A DNA stretch of 32,500 nt from Penaeus vannamei (Eukaryota; Arthropoda; Malacostraca; Decapoda; Penaeidae): NCBI RefSeq assembly GCF_042767895.1, contig NC_091577.1:25800495-25832994 (forward strand), written 5' to 3'. The notes under the pieces were generated by a model. It ran no database searches and was not told the origin of the DNA. It was given only the letters and a program-made list of their open reading frames with translations. Both the position numbers and the translations under genes were made by a program. Shown here piece after piece: positions 1 to 29,400 of the stretch (position 1 is the stretch's first letter; every line of letters begins with the position of its first letter).

Positions 1-947
1 CCGGGGGTACAGTTGGTCACGTGATCTGTGACGTTATTATAGCCAGCCCGGGGCACGGCGAGCCACAGGTGAAATGGTCGTCTTGGCAACGCGCGGCTGG
101 CGGGCATCACGTTTTTATGATTAGTGCCCCGCCGCGGCGCCCCCGGCTGCCCTCACACGCCTTCTGTTTTTCTCACGAGATCCCGTGTCACAGGGATCGT
201 CGCGGGGTCTTTGGATCATTTTGTCGCCTTTTCCTCGTTTTACTGTGAAGTCACAGTACTTTCTTCCACATTTTTTCTCGACATTGTCGTTTCCGAGTAT
301 AAAAAGTCTTATTTGCGAGTGGCATCGGTGTCTCGTGCGCACTCTCCAAGCAGTGGGTATTGTTGATGAAAATCTACGGTCAGTAATACGCAACAATAAT
401 GGGAGAAAGTCACATGATAGATTTGTGATTTACATTCAAGCCTTAGCGCGTCTATGGGATGGCAAATAGAGGGAATTGTATGGCTGCTTTATCTACTATA
501 TTGGAAAATAAACACGCTTCATCTCCACAAATTGCTATATAGTGACGGAGCCTCATCAGTTGCTATATATGTGATTAGATTCGCGCATATCCTAAAAAGT
601 TACTCAGAATTAAATGTTGCATTCAGCCTGTCCAGAACGACCAAGTGTTTGATATCATGTTCAGAATGCAGAGAAAAACAAAACAAAGATCTGCTGTAGA
701 ATACACATGAGGTACAAAGAAAAGCTTCAATTAAAAAAAAAAACAGTAGAAGCGATGGATTTAGTCAATTGATTCGTCCAATATTGGACAGCGTTTCATT
801 TACGCAACAGATTTCAACAGACAGACGGTTTGTGTTCTGGATCAAGGTATGAGTGAGACTCTAAAAGTTGCGCAATTGAACAAAATGCGTTTCATATATT
901 GCCATTCCTTTCACTAAAATACTATGGTTTAGACAAGTTGAGTGATA

Positions 948-948
<1 letters not shown>

Positions 949-1034
<86 letters not shown>
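949..1034. repeat. (CA)n microsatellite
   Basis: A perfect CA dinucleotide array of about 43 copies, starting in gagtgatatca and ending at cacatcc. The open frames across it are by-products of the repeat. Confidence 0.98.
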
Positions 1035-1035
<1 letters not shown>

Positions 1036-1272
1036 CCTCACACTTTCGCGCGCATAAAACACACGCGTAGATGGACGTTTTCACACGCTCGGGAGCTTTA
1101 TTATTCATCAAGAAATGGTTTAATCAAGGAAGTGGTTAGACCCTCTTTATCGATCGTTATTATTATGTCAGGAGGAGGAGGAAGAGGGGGAGAAGGAAAG
1201 GGAGAGGGGGGGGAGGGAGCAAAGGAAGATGAATGGGATATTTATTTTTACTTATCCTCACTCTCCTCTTCT

Positions 1273-1274
<2 letters not shown>

Positions 1275-1330
<56 letters not shown>
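1275..1330. repeat. (TA)n microsatellite
   Basis: A perfect TA array of about 28 copies, followed by a mixed TGTA/TGTG stretch to about 1382. It is self-complementary and able to fold into a hairpin. Confidence 0.98.
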
Positions 1331-1334
<4 letters not shown>

Positions 1335-1429
1335 ATGTATGTATATATGTATGTATATGTGTGTGTGTGTGTGTTTGTGTGTGACATACGTACACCCGAG
1401 CGTACACCCGCACACATAGAAAGACATCC

Positions 1430-1885
<456 letters not shown>

Positions 1886-2006
1886 ATTTGCAAGATTGGC
1901 GATCCACTGAGCTGTGAGTGAACAGACAAGTTAACAAGACTGCAACAGGCTCCTCACACTCCCTAATTTGCATAGATGATCCACAGTGACCTCACCTGAG
2001 CGTGGC

Positions 2007-2098
2007 GGGTTGGGGGAGAGGGGGTAGGGAGGAGCAGGGGGGGTGGGGGGAAATGGATGCATTGGGGATAAAAGAAGTTGATGGCGGGGGGGGGGGGT
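2007..2098. other. G-rich segment, G-quadruplex-prone
   Basis: The + strand has at least five G runs of three or more between 2007 and 2050 (GGG, GGGGG, GGGGG, GGG, then GGGGGGG-T-GGGGGG), followed by an 11-G run around 2087. This satisfies the usual four-run G4 pattern. Function is unknown. Confidence 0.6.
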
Positions 2099-2679
2099 AG
2101 ATAGGGAGGTTTGTTTCTCGCTGTTTCTGTCTCCGTTTTTCAGTTTGTTTTCCTGTCTGTCTATCCATCGGGGCGTTTTTGCTCTATACATTGATATTTA
2201 TTAAAGTTTGAAAGAAAGGCAATAAAAAGAATAAGACCAACAATAAAGATTAATAACTACATAAGCAATGTAATTAAATATATTGATTTGTAAAGGTAAT
2301 TAAAATATATCTAAGTTATATATTAGTGAACATAAGAAACGAAAATGAAAAGCCAAATAAACAACGATGCAATATTAGCAGTTTTATATTATTAACGTCA
2401 GTGCATATTTTACACATGGATGTTTCGTGGCATTTAATAGCTGTGGACGTGTAATGTTAATCTGAATATTTAAGAAATTATGATATACATCTGATGTATT
2501 TCATATTTATAAGTTTTTGTATTTTAGTTGTTTTTATTTTATATTGGATATTTATTTACTTATTCTCTTGTTTACTTATACTTATTTATTTGTATATTTT
2601 ATTTCATTTTTATATGAAGAAGGAATCGTTTTTTTATTTTTTTATTTTTTATTTTCTTGTATATGTATTCTTTTCATGT

Positions 2680-3202
2680 TTTTATTTTCTCATATATGTA
2701 TTTACTTGCATACTTATTGACTTTCTTCTTTACACATCTATATGACGACTGAATCTATGTTTTCCTTTGTTTTTATTTTCTCTAATGTGTGTATTTCTTT
2801 ACATACTTATTTACTTTCTTCTTTATATCACTTTTATGTGACGACTAAATATTTTTTTTGTTTTTATTTTTTCTCTAATATGTGTATTTCCTTACATATT
2901 TACTTTTTTGTATCACTTTTATGTGACGATTGAACCATTTTTTTATTCTTTATTTTTTCTCTAATATATGTATTTCCTTACATACTTACTGACTTTCTTC
3001 TTTATATCACTTTTATGTAACGACTGAACCATTTTTTTTTTCTCTAATATATGTTTTTCCTTACATACTTACTGATTTTCTTCTTTATATCATTTTTATG
3101 TGACGACTGCACCCATTTTTTCCCTTTTCTTTTTTCTCTGATATATGTATTTCCTTACATTTTTATGCGACGATTGAATCATTTTTCCCTTTTCTTTCCC
3201 AG
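2680..3202 (+). repeat. Degenerate minisatellite, about 70-95 bp unit, ending at the exon a acceptor
   Basis: About six imperfect units share the core ctctaatatatgtatttcc, ttacatacttactgacttt, cttctttatatcacttttat and gtgacgactgaacc, followed by a T run. Recognisable cores begin near 2691, 2780, 2871, 2958, 3042 and 3136. The T/C-rich block after the last unit (tttttcccttttctttcccag) is the polypyrimidine tract and AG of the splice acceptor at 3202. Confidence 0.85.
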
Positions 3203-19797
<16,595 letters not shown>

Positions 19798-21140
19798 TAG
19801 TTGTGTGTTGTTCTGTGTGTATATAGAGTTTATATTTTGTTACTGATTTTATGAGCTGTAAATGCCTTGTTGTAAGTGCCAAATGTTGAATTGAAATTTG
19901 AGAGTTAATTTAACATAGATAAGGATGGTAGCATTAAAAAAAAAAAACATTTCTACAAAGTAATGTTATGTACGTACATAGATCTTTTAGTTGGGGATGT
20001 ACAGTAGGCAACTTGTAAATATGGTGAACTCAAGTAAAGATTACAGTTAAGATTTGGTCAGGTAAGGCAAAAATATTTCAAATCAGCATATATTTATATA
20101 TATGCATATGTATAGGTATATATTTATATATGTATATATATGTATATATATTTATTATGTGTGTGCTGTGCCCTAAAGAGGTTTATGTATGTATGACAAA
20201 AAAGTAAACATTCAGTTATTGCTTCTCATGGCAGTGGTTTGCTAGGATCTCTAAGCAGTCAGCTCTCAAGGAACGTTAGTGACCGCTTAGTCTTAGCTTT
20301 ACTCATGTTCTAACCCATCTCCATGGCCAGACCTGACCAACTTTTTTCATCATTTCTGATCTCAAGAACTCCCAGAAACCCAAAGTTCTCTCCTTTCCCC
20401 TTGCAAGGGAAGGTTGATGTAGAGAAACAATCACTAATTATGAAGTAGGTTAATGCAAGAGGACTAGGATGGATAACAGTAAATGTGATGGTGGTGTTAT
20501 GTAAATATAGTAGGCTATCGCGCTACCTCGTGTTTGAAATTTTGTTCACATTCATTGTAGCCTTTAAAATCTAGTTTATATGACCTAGAACTGTCTGCTT
20601 CTGTGCTATCATATCATGTAAGTAAAATTAGTTTTCTGCCTCTTTTTACAGTCTAACCCCTACTTATTATAAAAGCTCATTGGCTTTACTATTAAATGTT
20701 GCAAATGATGCATCATCATTGATAATTGCGAGTAGCAGCGAGAGTCATGTATATTCAAATAAACTACACAAGCGGGACATGTTTCTTGGATCTTGCACTT
20801 GTAAATATGCTATATAACCTGCACTCTTTATATCAAAATTTGTAGGTAGTTGTTCAGTTGAAAACTGATTTTTTTTTGTCACTGGTTGCAGCACCAATGT
20901 GTGTCCTGTAATATGTACAACATATTTTTCTTTCATTCTTTCTTCTTTATAAGTAACTTTATACTAACATTTTATCATGTGGCTGTGGAGTTCATGTAAT
21001 ATGCAATTTTGTGAGCCGTAGCAGGCGTCATAAAAGTAAATTTAAACAAAATTGAAAAAAAATGTTCATATAATTGTTTTCTCCTGTTATAAACAGCTGC
21101 ACCATGCCTGTAGCATAGAAATAAACACTACCTATGTTAT
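19798..21140 (+). other. EPB41L4A: EPB41L4A 3' UTR (extent inferred)
   Basis: AT-rich sequence after the TGA stop. AATAAA hexamers on the + strand lie at 20758-20763 and 21120-21125; the second is followed within 30 nt by a T-rich stretch and is a reasonable cleavage signal. A TA/TATG-rich block sits at 20090-20155. Five TGTANATA (Pumilio-type) octamers are present. Further AATAAA copies occur at about 21556 and 21860, so the true end is uncertain. Confidence 0.45.
21120..21125 (+). terminator. Candidate polyadenylation signal for EPB41L4A
   Basis: AATAAA about 1.3 kb after the stop codon, followed by a T-rich element (ccatctttttattag) at 21142-21156. An earlier AATAAA at 20758 is the alternative. 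No transcript evidence. Confidence 0.35.
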
Positions 21141-23242
21141 TCCATCTTTTTATTAGCCAGAAACTTGTAATGCAGAATACACCTATCTTTCATTGTAATG
21201 TTCATTTATTTCATGACAAAGCTCATTGGTGCTGCTTTCTAAAAGAAAAAAGGAACTGTTTCATATATTTATAATTGTCTTACTATGCCAAGATATTAAT
21301 AAGCTTCTTATACTTGGCAGTGCATTGAAGCATAAAATAAGTAATCTAATGCTGCCAGGGATGGCATGTGCATACATGCCATGCCCAATGTGTTTAATTT
21401 AGAAATTGTTTTACATATAGGTGGTCCCACCAATGAGCCACTGACAAGAACAACCTGTCTCACCTGTTTGCCCTTTGCCTTGATTTTCTATATTTTCCCG
21501 TATCTAATTTTGCTGTTAGTAATATCAATATCAATAACTCTTTATGATGTTTAAAATAAAAATAACAGAATCAATATTGATAACATTAGTAAAAAAGCAT
21601 TTTCCCATAAACTCTAGGAAAGGTGAATTCAGGTTATGCCCCAAAGTATACTAATTGACTCCTTTGTGGCTAAGCACTGTCAGAGTAATCTATGTGTATA
21701 GACATTTCACAAAAAATACTACAGTGAACAGAGCATTTTCCTGGGGACATTGGGTTAATGGCACTGTCAGCCAAATTAAGTATTAATAAGAAAATATTCA
21801 TCATAAACTTTTTTTTTCAAATCAAAATGCTTTTTAATTATTGTGATTTTACATCTGGACAAAAAATAAAAAATAAAATTGCATTCTACAACAGAATTTG
21901 AGTGGGCAACATTATTCAAATCAATGAAATATCACTGAAATAATCCTAGTATTTATTACATGATATAAGCAAAATTTATGGTAATCTCTTACCTCTTTTA
22001 CTCAGAATATCTACTTATTGCCAGCCTCTACATAAATTCATGCACACATTTGCACTATTTGGTTACCCAATCAGATCCTTTCCTGCTTTTCTACCACCCA
22101 CAAGGTTAGTTTGAGCAACTAATTTGACAATTGTTAAATTCCACATTCCTACTGTTACAATAGTATTGCTAAATATAGCTTGGTACCACAAGGGCTCTAC
22201 AAGGATTCTGACTTTATTCTGAAATCACCTATATTTTTCCGAGAAATCCCTTAGTACCTGTATAGAGAAATGTACCTCAGTTACATAGCTTACTACAGCT
22301 ACTCACACATTCAGTTGAGTATATCAGGCCAGCTGTACTGCAGTCAATTATTGTATTGCACCTGAAAGAGAGGTGACTAATCTTTATGACTCAGTATTTA
22401 TGTATCTTCTGAATAATTAAATGTCCACAAACTAGCAATTAAAATATCAATTGACAAACAACAAGCCTATACTTACCTCAGAATTCACTTTCACTGTGCT
22501 CTTTAGGCTTCCATAAAGCTTTCTTATCTTCAGTCTTGCACATATTTCTTTTACAAGGTCACTGATATGGCCTTGTCACTTCAGGTCTTTAAATTCATAA
22601 AAAATTGGTCCATGTGTTTGAATAGAGTAAATATAAAACAGCATTGATTTTTATAACAATTTATTACGCATAATAAATAACTGCAAAAGGGACCTGTTCC
22701 TACAAGATTTGAAACAACCTACAAATGTTCTAATTCAATAGTGTCCAACTTTATTTGATTTCCTATTTTGATTCATAAAATACATATCATTTCTGTTCAA
22801 TAAAATAGAGAAGACTTATCTTAAAGAAAGCTTTGGAGTTAATCATTACAATCATCAGTATCATCATTCTATTATACATTTTAAGTGTTTTGTTCATAAC
22901 CTTAGTAAAATAGTCCACAACTTGAAGCGACATGTTCCATGAAGTGTATAATATGTACTATAAATATTATGAGGATGGCATGTTCACTATGCAATATATG
23001 AGGATGGTACAAATGACTTTACAGCTGGTACAGTAATATAGGCACAAATCATTTACTATTTTGTAAGAATATGGTGACAGCCTTTGACCGCCTCACCACA
23101 CTTGTTGAGCTCCTGTCAACAACTGCAGCCAGTGTCATTTGAGAAACCAGGGTAACTAGTCCCATACTTCCTCATGCCATAAGCTCAGCAACTGACCAGA
23201 AGTGATGCAGCTCTTTTACATGAATTAAAAAGTTAATCATAT
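21141..23242. other. Intergenic, AT-rich, no gene seen
   Basis: Unique AT-rich sequence between the convergent genes. Only short open frames with no recognisable domain. No repeat array before 23,263. Confidence 0.6.
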
Positions 23243-23262
23243 ATGCAGATGCATGTGTATAC

Positions 23263-24165
<903 letters not shown>

Positions 24166-26362
24166 ATGTGTGTCTGTACATATTCATACATATTGTTACA
24201 CCATTAATGGACGTTATTCACATCTAAACACTGATGATAAAAAATACCCTCGATATCATTATTATCCAAACGTATAAAAATATTGGCTGACTCTGCTTCC
24301 GATGGGCTTCATGCCTGGAGGATGGAAACTTTGATTCTTTGGCACGTTGGCAAAACTGCCCGTAGGTAAAAATTGCTTAATGAATATCAAGATAAAACAC
24401 CAATATGATCTGATGTGTGTATGTAGCAAAGAAACACATGAATTTACTGCAGTTGCCAGTTTAGTCCAGGTGGTTTTCTGAACTACAAAGTTCCAACATA
24501 GAATGCCAGCCACATTTTGTTGACTTGTCAGCATTTCCCTCTGACTTTTCAATTGTCATATTATGACAGCAGTTACGGTTCAGTCTACCAATGACTTTTA
24601 TATCTAAACCAAAGTGCTGTTGATTGCTGTAATTTACTGTATCAATAACAAAGTCCTCATGAAGTAATTTTCTCCTCACCGATCCCACCCATATATTTTA
24701 ATTCCATTCACATATTTTGCCTTTATGTTTAGTGTATTCATTTCAATGCTGTAATCACCAAATGACAATGACATTTATGATGCTTTAAATCATTAAGTGG
24801 CAAAGACTTAGCTTGTCTACAAACAATAGCAAAAACATTAATGTCTGGAAGTAAACTGATTAGCAATCTTGGGCATCTACTCTGTTATACTTTAATGTGA
24901 TTTTTGTGTGTATTTGGAAAGAATACAATCACTTAAAGTGACCCATTGTTAGCACACTCTCATAAGGCTGATCTTGACTGTATTGTCAGGAAGAATCTGG
25001 ACCTTAATGTCACCTATTCAAAGGATCACATCCACTGATCGTGTAATTAACAGTTTGGTGCACATCAACACTTGGCACTACAGAGGAAGCAGTCTTTACA
25101 TACAAGTGGAATATATAAATATATATAATATATTCTAAATATAAATTCTTATCAAATTGACTAGAACAGACTAGAAGGTACAAGGAGTTTCGGACTCTTT
25201 CAAAAACTGAACAGCATTATATGCATATAGATGCATGTCTGATAATCGTATCAACATTATTCAAAACTAAGTTACCTCACAAAATATTTCTCAGTCAAGG
25301 ATAACATTGATTATATATCTATATAAATATGTATATATAATTATCATATCCTATATGTAATACTTTCTAAATCAATAATTATGCTAAAGCTGAGAGAGGA
25401 ATGCATACTGTAATACAATGTTGAGAACAACAAGCAACAATTGAGAAAATAATAAAATACACTAACTAATATAAACATTAGTAATCACCACTAAAAGTAA
25501 TGAAAATGCTACATATGAAACATACAAATGAAATTAACAAAAAGGAAAAAAAATGTCTACTGCTATAAACTGTAGGAAAATGCAATGCTACCTATAATGA
25601 TGCTAACAGTGTTAAATCTGTATAAGCTCTTTATAAAAGTTATAGCCAGTACTCAACATTCAATAGAGCTATGTTTTTCAGTGGCAAAAATATATCTGGG
25701 ACCATTAACAATAGAATCTTACAATGAATAAATTGCTCAACCTTAAAGAAAAGAATATACAGTTATTAAAATCTGTTATTGCCAATATATGAAACTGCTA
25801 TAACTCATCTTAAAGTCAACCAGCCCGTTTATTGTTGACTAGATTTCCTGTGCGGAAACAAAGCCTATTAGAAAATGTCTTCCTTTATTATACACAGCAC
25901 ATTATTAATTCACCTACTGTGTCTCAGGAAAAGCAACCACCACATGTACATTTCCACTATTCTGTGACTTTGGAATTCATTATCACATACTTGTAGCTTT
26001 CTTTTTTTTTTTTCTTTTTTTTTTTACAGCATTTCATTGTGTTGATGAAGTTTGCATTAACTTTCTTTTTAGCTAGACTTTGAATAGCAGATTCTCCAAG
26101 CCCTCTACACCAGAGGAGAATGGAGAGCTTAACCACATTTCCTGTTTTGTAAACCAGACACACCTAATTACCCTGAATTTCATCACTCCTCATTTCATGT
26201 ACATTACACACACACTTTACCAATGGGCTAATATTGCAGATGCACAGAAATAATGGATGCTAAGGCTTGCAGATGAACCAAGGCAGCTGGTCTGGAGATC
26301 TTCACATGGGGTGAAGAGTGTGCCATAACACAACTCCAGCTACATTATGGAGGGTTGACTCT
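24166..26362. other. Intergenic DNA and inferred norpA 3' UTR
   Basis: AT-rich. The part nearest 26362 should be norpA 3' UTR on the minus strand. AATAAA on that strand (TTTATT on +) occurs at 25884-25889 and 25828-25833. An A-rich tract on the minus strand lies at about 26000-26028. No other gene was recognised; open frames here are short and lack domains. Confidence 0.45.
25884..25889 (-). terminator. Candidate polyadenylation signal for norpA
   Basis: On the minus strand this reads AATAAA, about 480 nt after the norpA stop, with another AATAAA 56 nt further on at 25828-25833. It was chosen only by hexamer and distance. Confidence 0.3.
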
Positions 26363-26431
26363 TCAACAGAAAAATTCAATCTTCTGCCACATCTTGTATT
26401 CAGCTTCTGTGTTCTCATAAAACTGGATGGC
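26363..26431 (-). CDS. norpA: norpA last coding exon: 22-residue tail ending EFFC
   Basis: The acceptor ccaatctttgctttccag opens, in the required phase 0, AIQFYENTEAEYKMWQKI then EFFC and TGA (26363-26365). Drosophila NORPA has a tail of the same length and pattern (Y-xx-EEAYK---K-TEFCA), which supports this short exon although it is 0.8 kb from the previous one. The end is a likely PDZ ligand for an INAD-like scaffold. Confidence 0.85.
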   Translation of the reverse strand, partial: AIQFYENTEAEYKMWQKIEFFC

Positions 26432-29400
26432 CTGGAAAGCAAAGATTGGACTTTAAGAAAAAAAGAAAAAAGAAAAACAGCACTAATTTACATCTGTAAT
26501 ACAGAAAAATAGAATAATTCTTTACTTTTTCTGTATCTTTCAAATACATAAATATATAAATACAGAGTAAATACTGTAATTTCTTATAACCATTCAAATC
26601 ACTGTATAGGCCTAAACCTCCTCATGAAGAAAATTGCATCATCTGGTGTGTACATTACCCATCTTACTATATTATCAACGAAAACAAATGTAATCACTAC
26701 CATCAACCCAATTAGAATGAACTTTCTCACCACAGAAATTTTTGTTGAAAGTAGAAAGATGAGCCTCTTAAGTCATTGGATCCAGGTGATGTGACTCATG
26801 TCATGAAAAAAACTGGATAAGGGCCAAGTGACGTGAATATGCCTTCGTGAAAAAATATAGCTGAGGGATGGGGTGATGGGAATAACATTAGTGCACAAAC
26901 CTCTTGGGAGGTGATTAGACTCCATACATTTACGAAACGGTTCTTGCATTATTTCCATTGGTATACATCCCTGCTAAGAACCACCATCACCAATAAGCAC
27001 TGCACCTTACCTTTACAAGTCCCAGAGATCCTTTTCATAAATATGATTTAGTTTCTGCAGAAATTAAGTCATCGGAAGCCTCCACAACTAACATTTCCAT
27101 GCAGACACTATAAACATACATAGAGTCTGTGGAATGTACCCTCTGGAAGCCATGAGTGAAAGAGCGCTGGCTCTAGGGAGGACATTATTTCTATGCTCAG
27201 TATCCTATTCCTGCCCACCATGACCAATAGTGCAGGGTGAATTACAGAAAAAAAAGTTTACCTACCATCTGAATATCCTTGGTGAGGGCACTCATTTGCT
27301 CATTGTGGATCTTTTTCAACTTGTCCATCTGCTTGCCTTGTTTCATGGCTGAAATCTTTCGCTCTTCAATGAATCTCTTGGTGTTATTTTGATTCTTTTC
27401 CTTCAAACGACGATCACGGTCAGCCTTTGTCTTCAGTGTCTTGTCTGATGCTACATCCTTAGCTGTTTCTACAGCCAACTTTGCCTGGTTTGCTTTCATG
27501 TCTTTCATGGCCCTAGGAACAGAATGTTCTTTTGAAACACATGGAACACAAAAATGGAAGTCAAGCAAATTTCTGAATATGTATCCTGTCTTACAAATGA
27601 AATATAGATTTTGTTTTAAATAAAAGCACTTTTATAAAAGGACAAAATCTGAAGTGTAGCATAAATCATGAGCATAATGTGAGTTAAACACTACTCATAC
27701 ATTATGAAGTTTAACAACACTAACACTATCTGAGTACTTACAGCTTATAATGACTAATCAAAACAGAGATCATCTAATTTTGGTTCTGGATCCAAGTTGG
27801 ACAAGGTTTATAGGTACAATGGTCATTACACTATTATCAATCACTTTATAACCAATCTATAAGAATCCATTTTTTATGTACCTATAATATATAAATTCAA
27901 ATCTAGCTTTACAGGACATTAACAATCATTTTTTTTCACTAACACATTAGTGTATCTCTCTGTTACTCACTGTTCATGCTTTCCTTCCAGCTTCTTAATC
28001 TGGCTGGCCTGCTCTTCCTCCATGAGCTTCTTGAGGATGTCTTCTTGACTCTTGAGATGTTCCTTCAGCATCTCCCACTCCTCCTTGCGGTGTTTCTCCA
28101 TCATCTCAGACCACTGCTTCATCTGGTCAGTCACTATTGCCTTAATCTTGGGGTCATCCAGTACCTCTCTACAGAAAATTACAGAAAAAATGGGGATGTT
28201 AAAGTCTCCTTAAAGATTAAAGATCAGGCAAGAGAGAGTGAGAGAGTGAGAGAGTGAGAGAGTGAGTGAGTGAGTGAGTGAGTGAGTGAGTGAGTGAGTG
28301 AGTGAGTGAGTGAGTGAGTGAGTGAGTGAGTGAGTGAGTGAGTGAGTGAGTGAGTGAGTGAGTGAGTGAGTGAGTGAGTGAGTGAGTGAGTGAGTGAGTG
28401 AGTGAGTGAGTGAGTGAGTGTGTGTGTGTGTGTGTATGTTATTGAGTGTGTGCACATGTGCGTGCCTTATAAAAGTAGTAAATATCCAAAGTGAATTTTC
28501 ATCCATCATTCCATCTATATCCACTTGTTTATACAGATTCATAATACAAATAAAACATGACTCCACTTACTTTTTGCCCTTAGCAACCTTTTCAATGGCA
28601 CTGCACTGGCCCTTCTGGATAGACAATCGCTCCTTCATGTGTTTTTTTCTCATACTTTCAAGTTCCTTTTGCTGCTTCTTAGTTGCCTTCAAGAAGTTCT
28701 TCTGAGCTCGAAGTGTTTCTAGATTGATGGGATCAAAGTCAACTGAAAGGAGAATGATGCACAGGATTAAATGTGTATATATCAATCTTAAAAGCATAAA
28801 AGATAGACTAAAAATAAATAAATAAATAAAAAATAAAATAAAATTTCTGCCCAAAAGCTACAAAGGTATTCTACTACTCTTATCAAATTTTTTGCCATTA
28901 AAGGATAATCAATCTTAAGGGGTTATAGTTGTGTGTATTCTGGTAATACAGATTACTTATTATACAGCAAACAATATTCTATGGCCACTGTAACTCTTTC
29001 ATAATATAACCACTACACAGCTTCCTGTCTCTTTCATTAAGATTTTTAGGAAAGGAAACTAATTAAACAATTGGGGTTGATCAGTTTTCTGAAATGTGTT
29101 ATAAAATTAAGTATGTAGAGGCTCAATGTTAGTACCAGAATCAATGTTGCACTACTGGCATATCTTTGGTAATAGTCACAACTGGTATTGTGGCAACATC
29201 TTTATCTGCTTTGAACTACACTGTATAGAAATGACATACATATAACTAACATGGATTTAAATGACCCCTACCCCCAGCCATGTATGCCTCTCAGTCCTTA
29301 ATAAGGCACACACACATAAGAGCTTGTTATTATTTTTCTTGTGGTTTCTCTGTCCAAAAAGTGAAGTAATACAACAGATTCACCTAGTTTGGCACTATTA

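Noticed and set aside
24461..24688. Minus-strand frame of 75 codons between the two genes
   Set aside because: No recognisable domain, low coding character, no splice partners; likely chance.
28567..28854. norpA exon extended upstream to an ATG as an independent frame
   Set aside because: The acceptor ttctcctttcag at 28743-28754 bounds the exon; the extra Phe/Leu/Ile-rich codons are intron.
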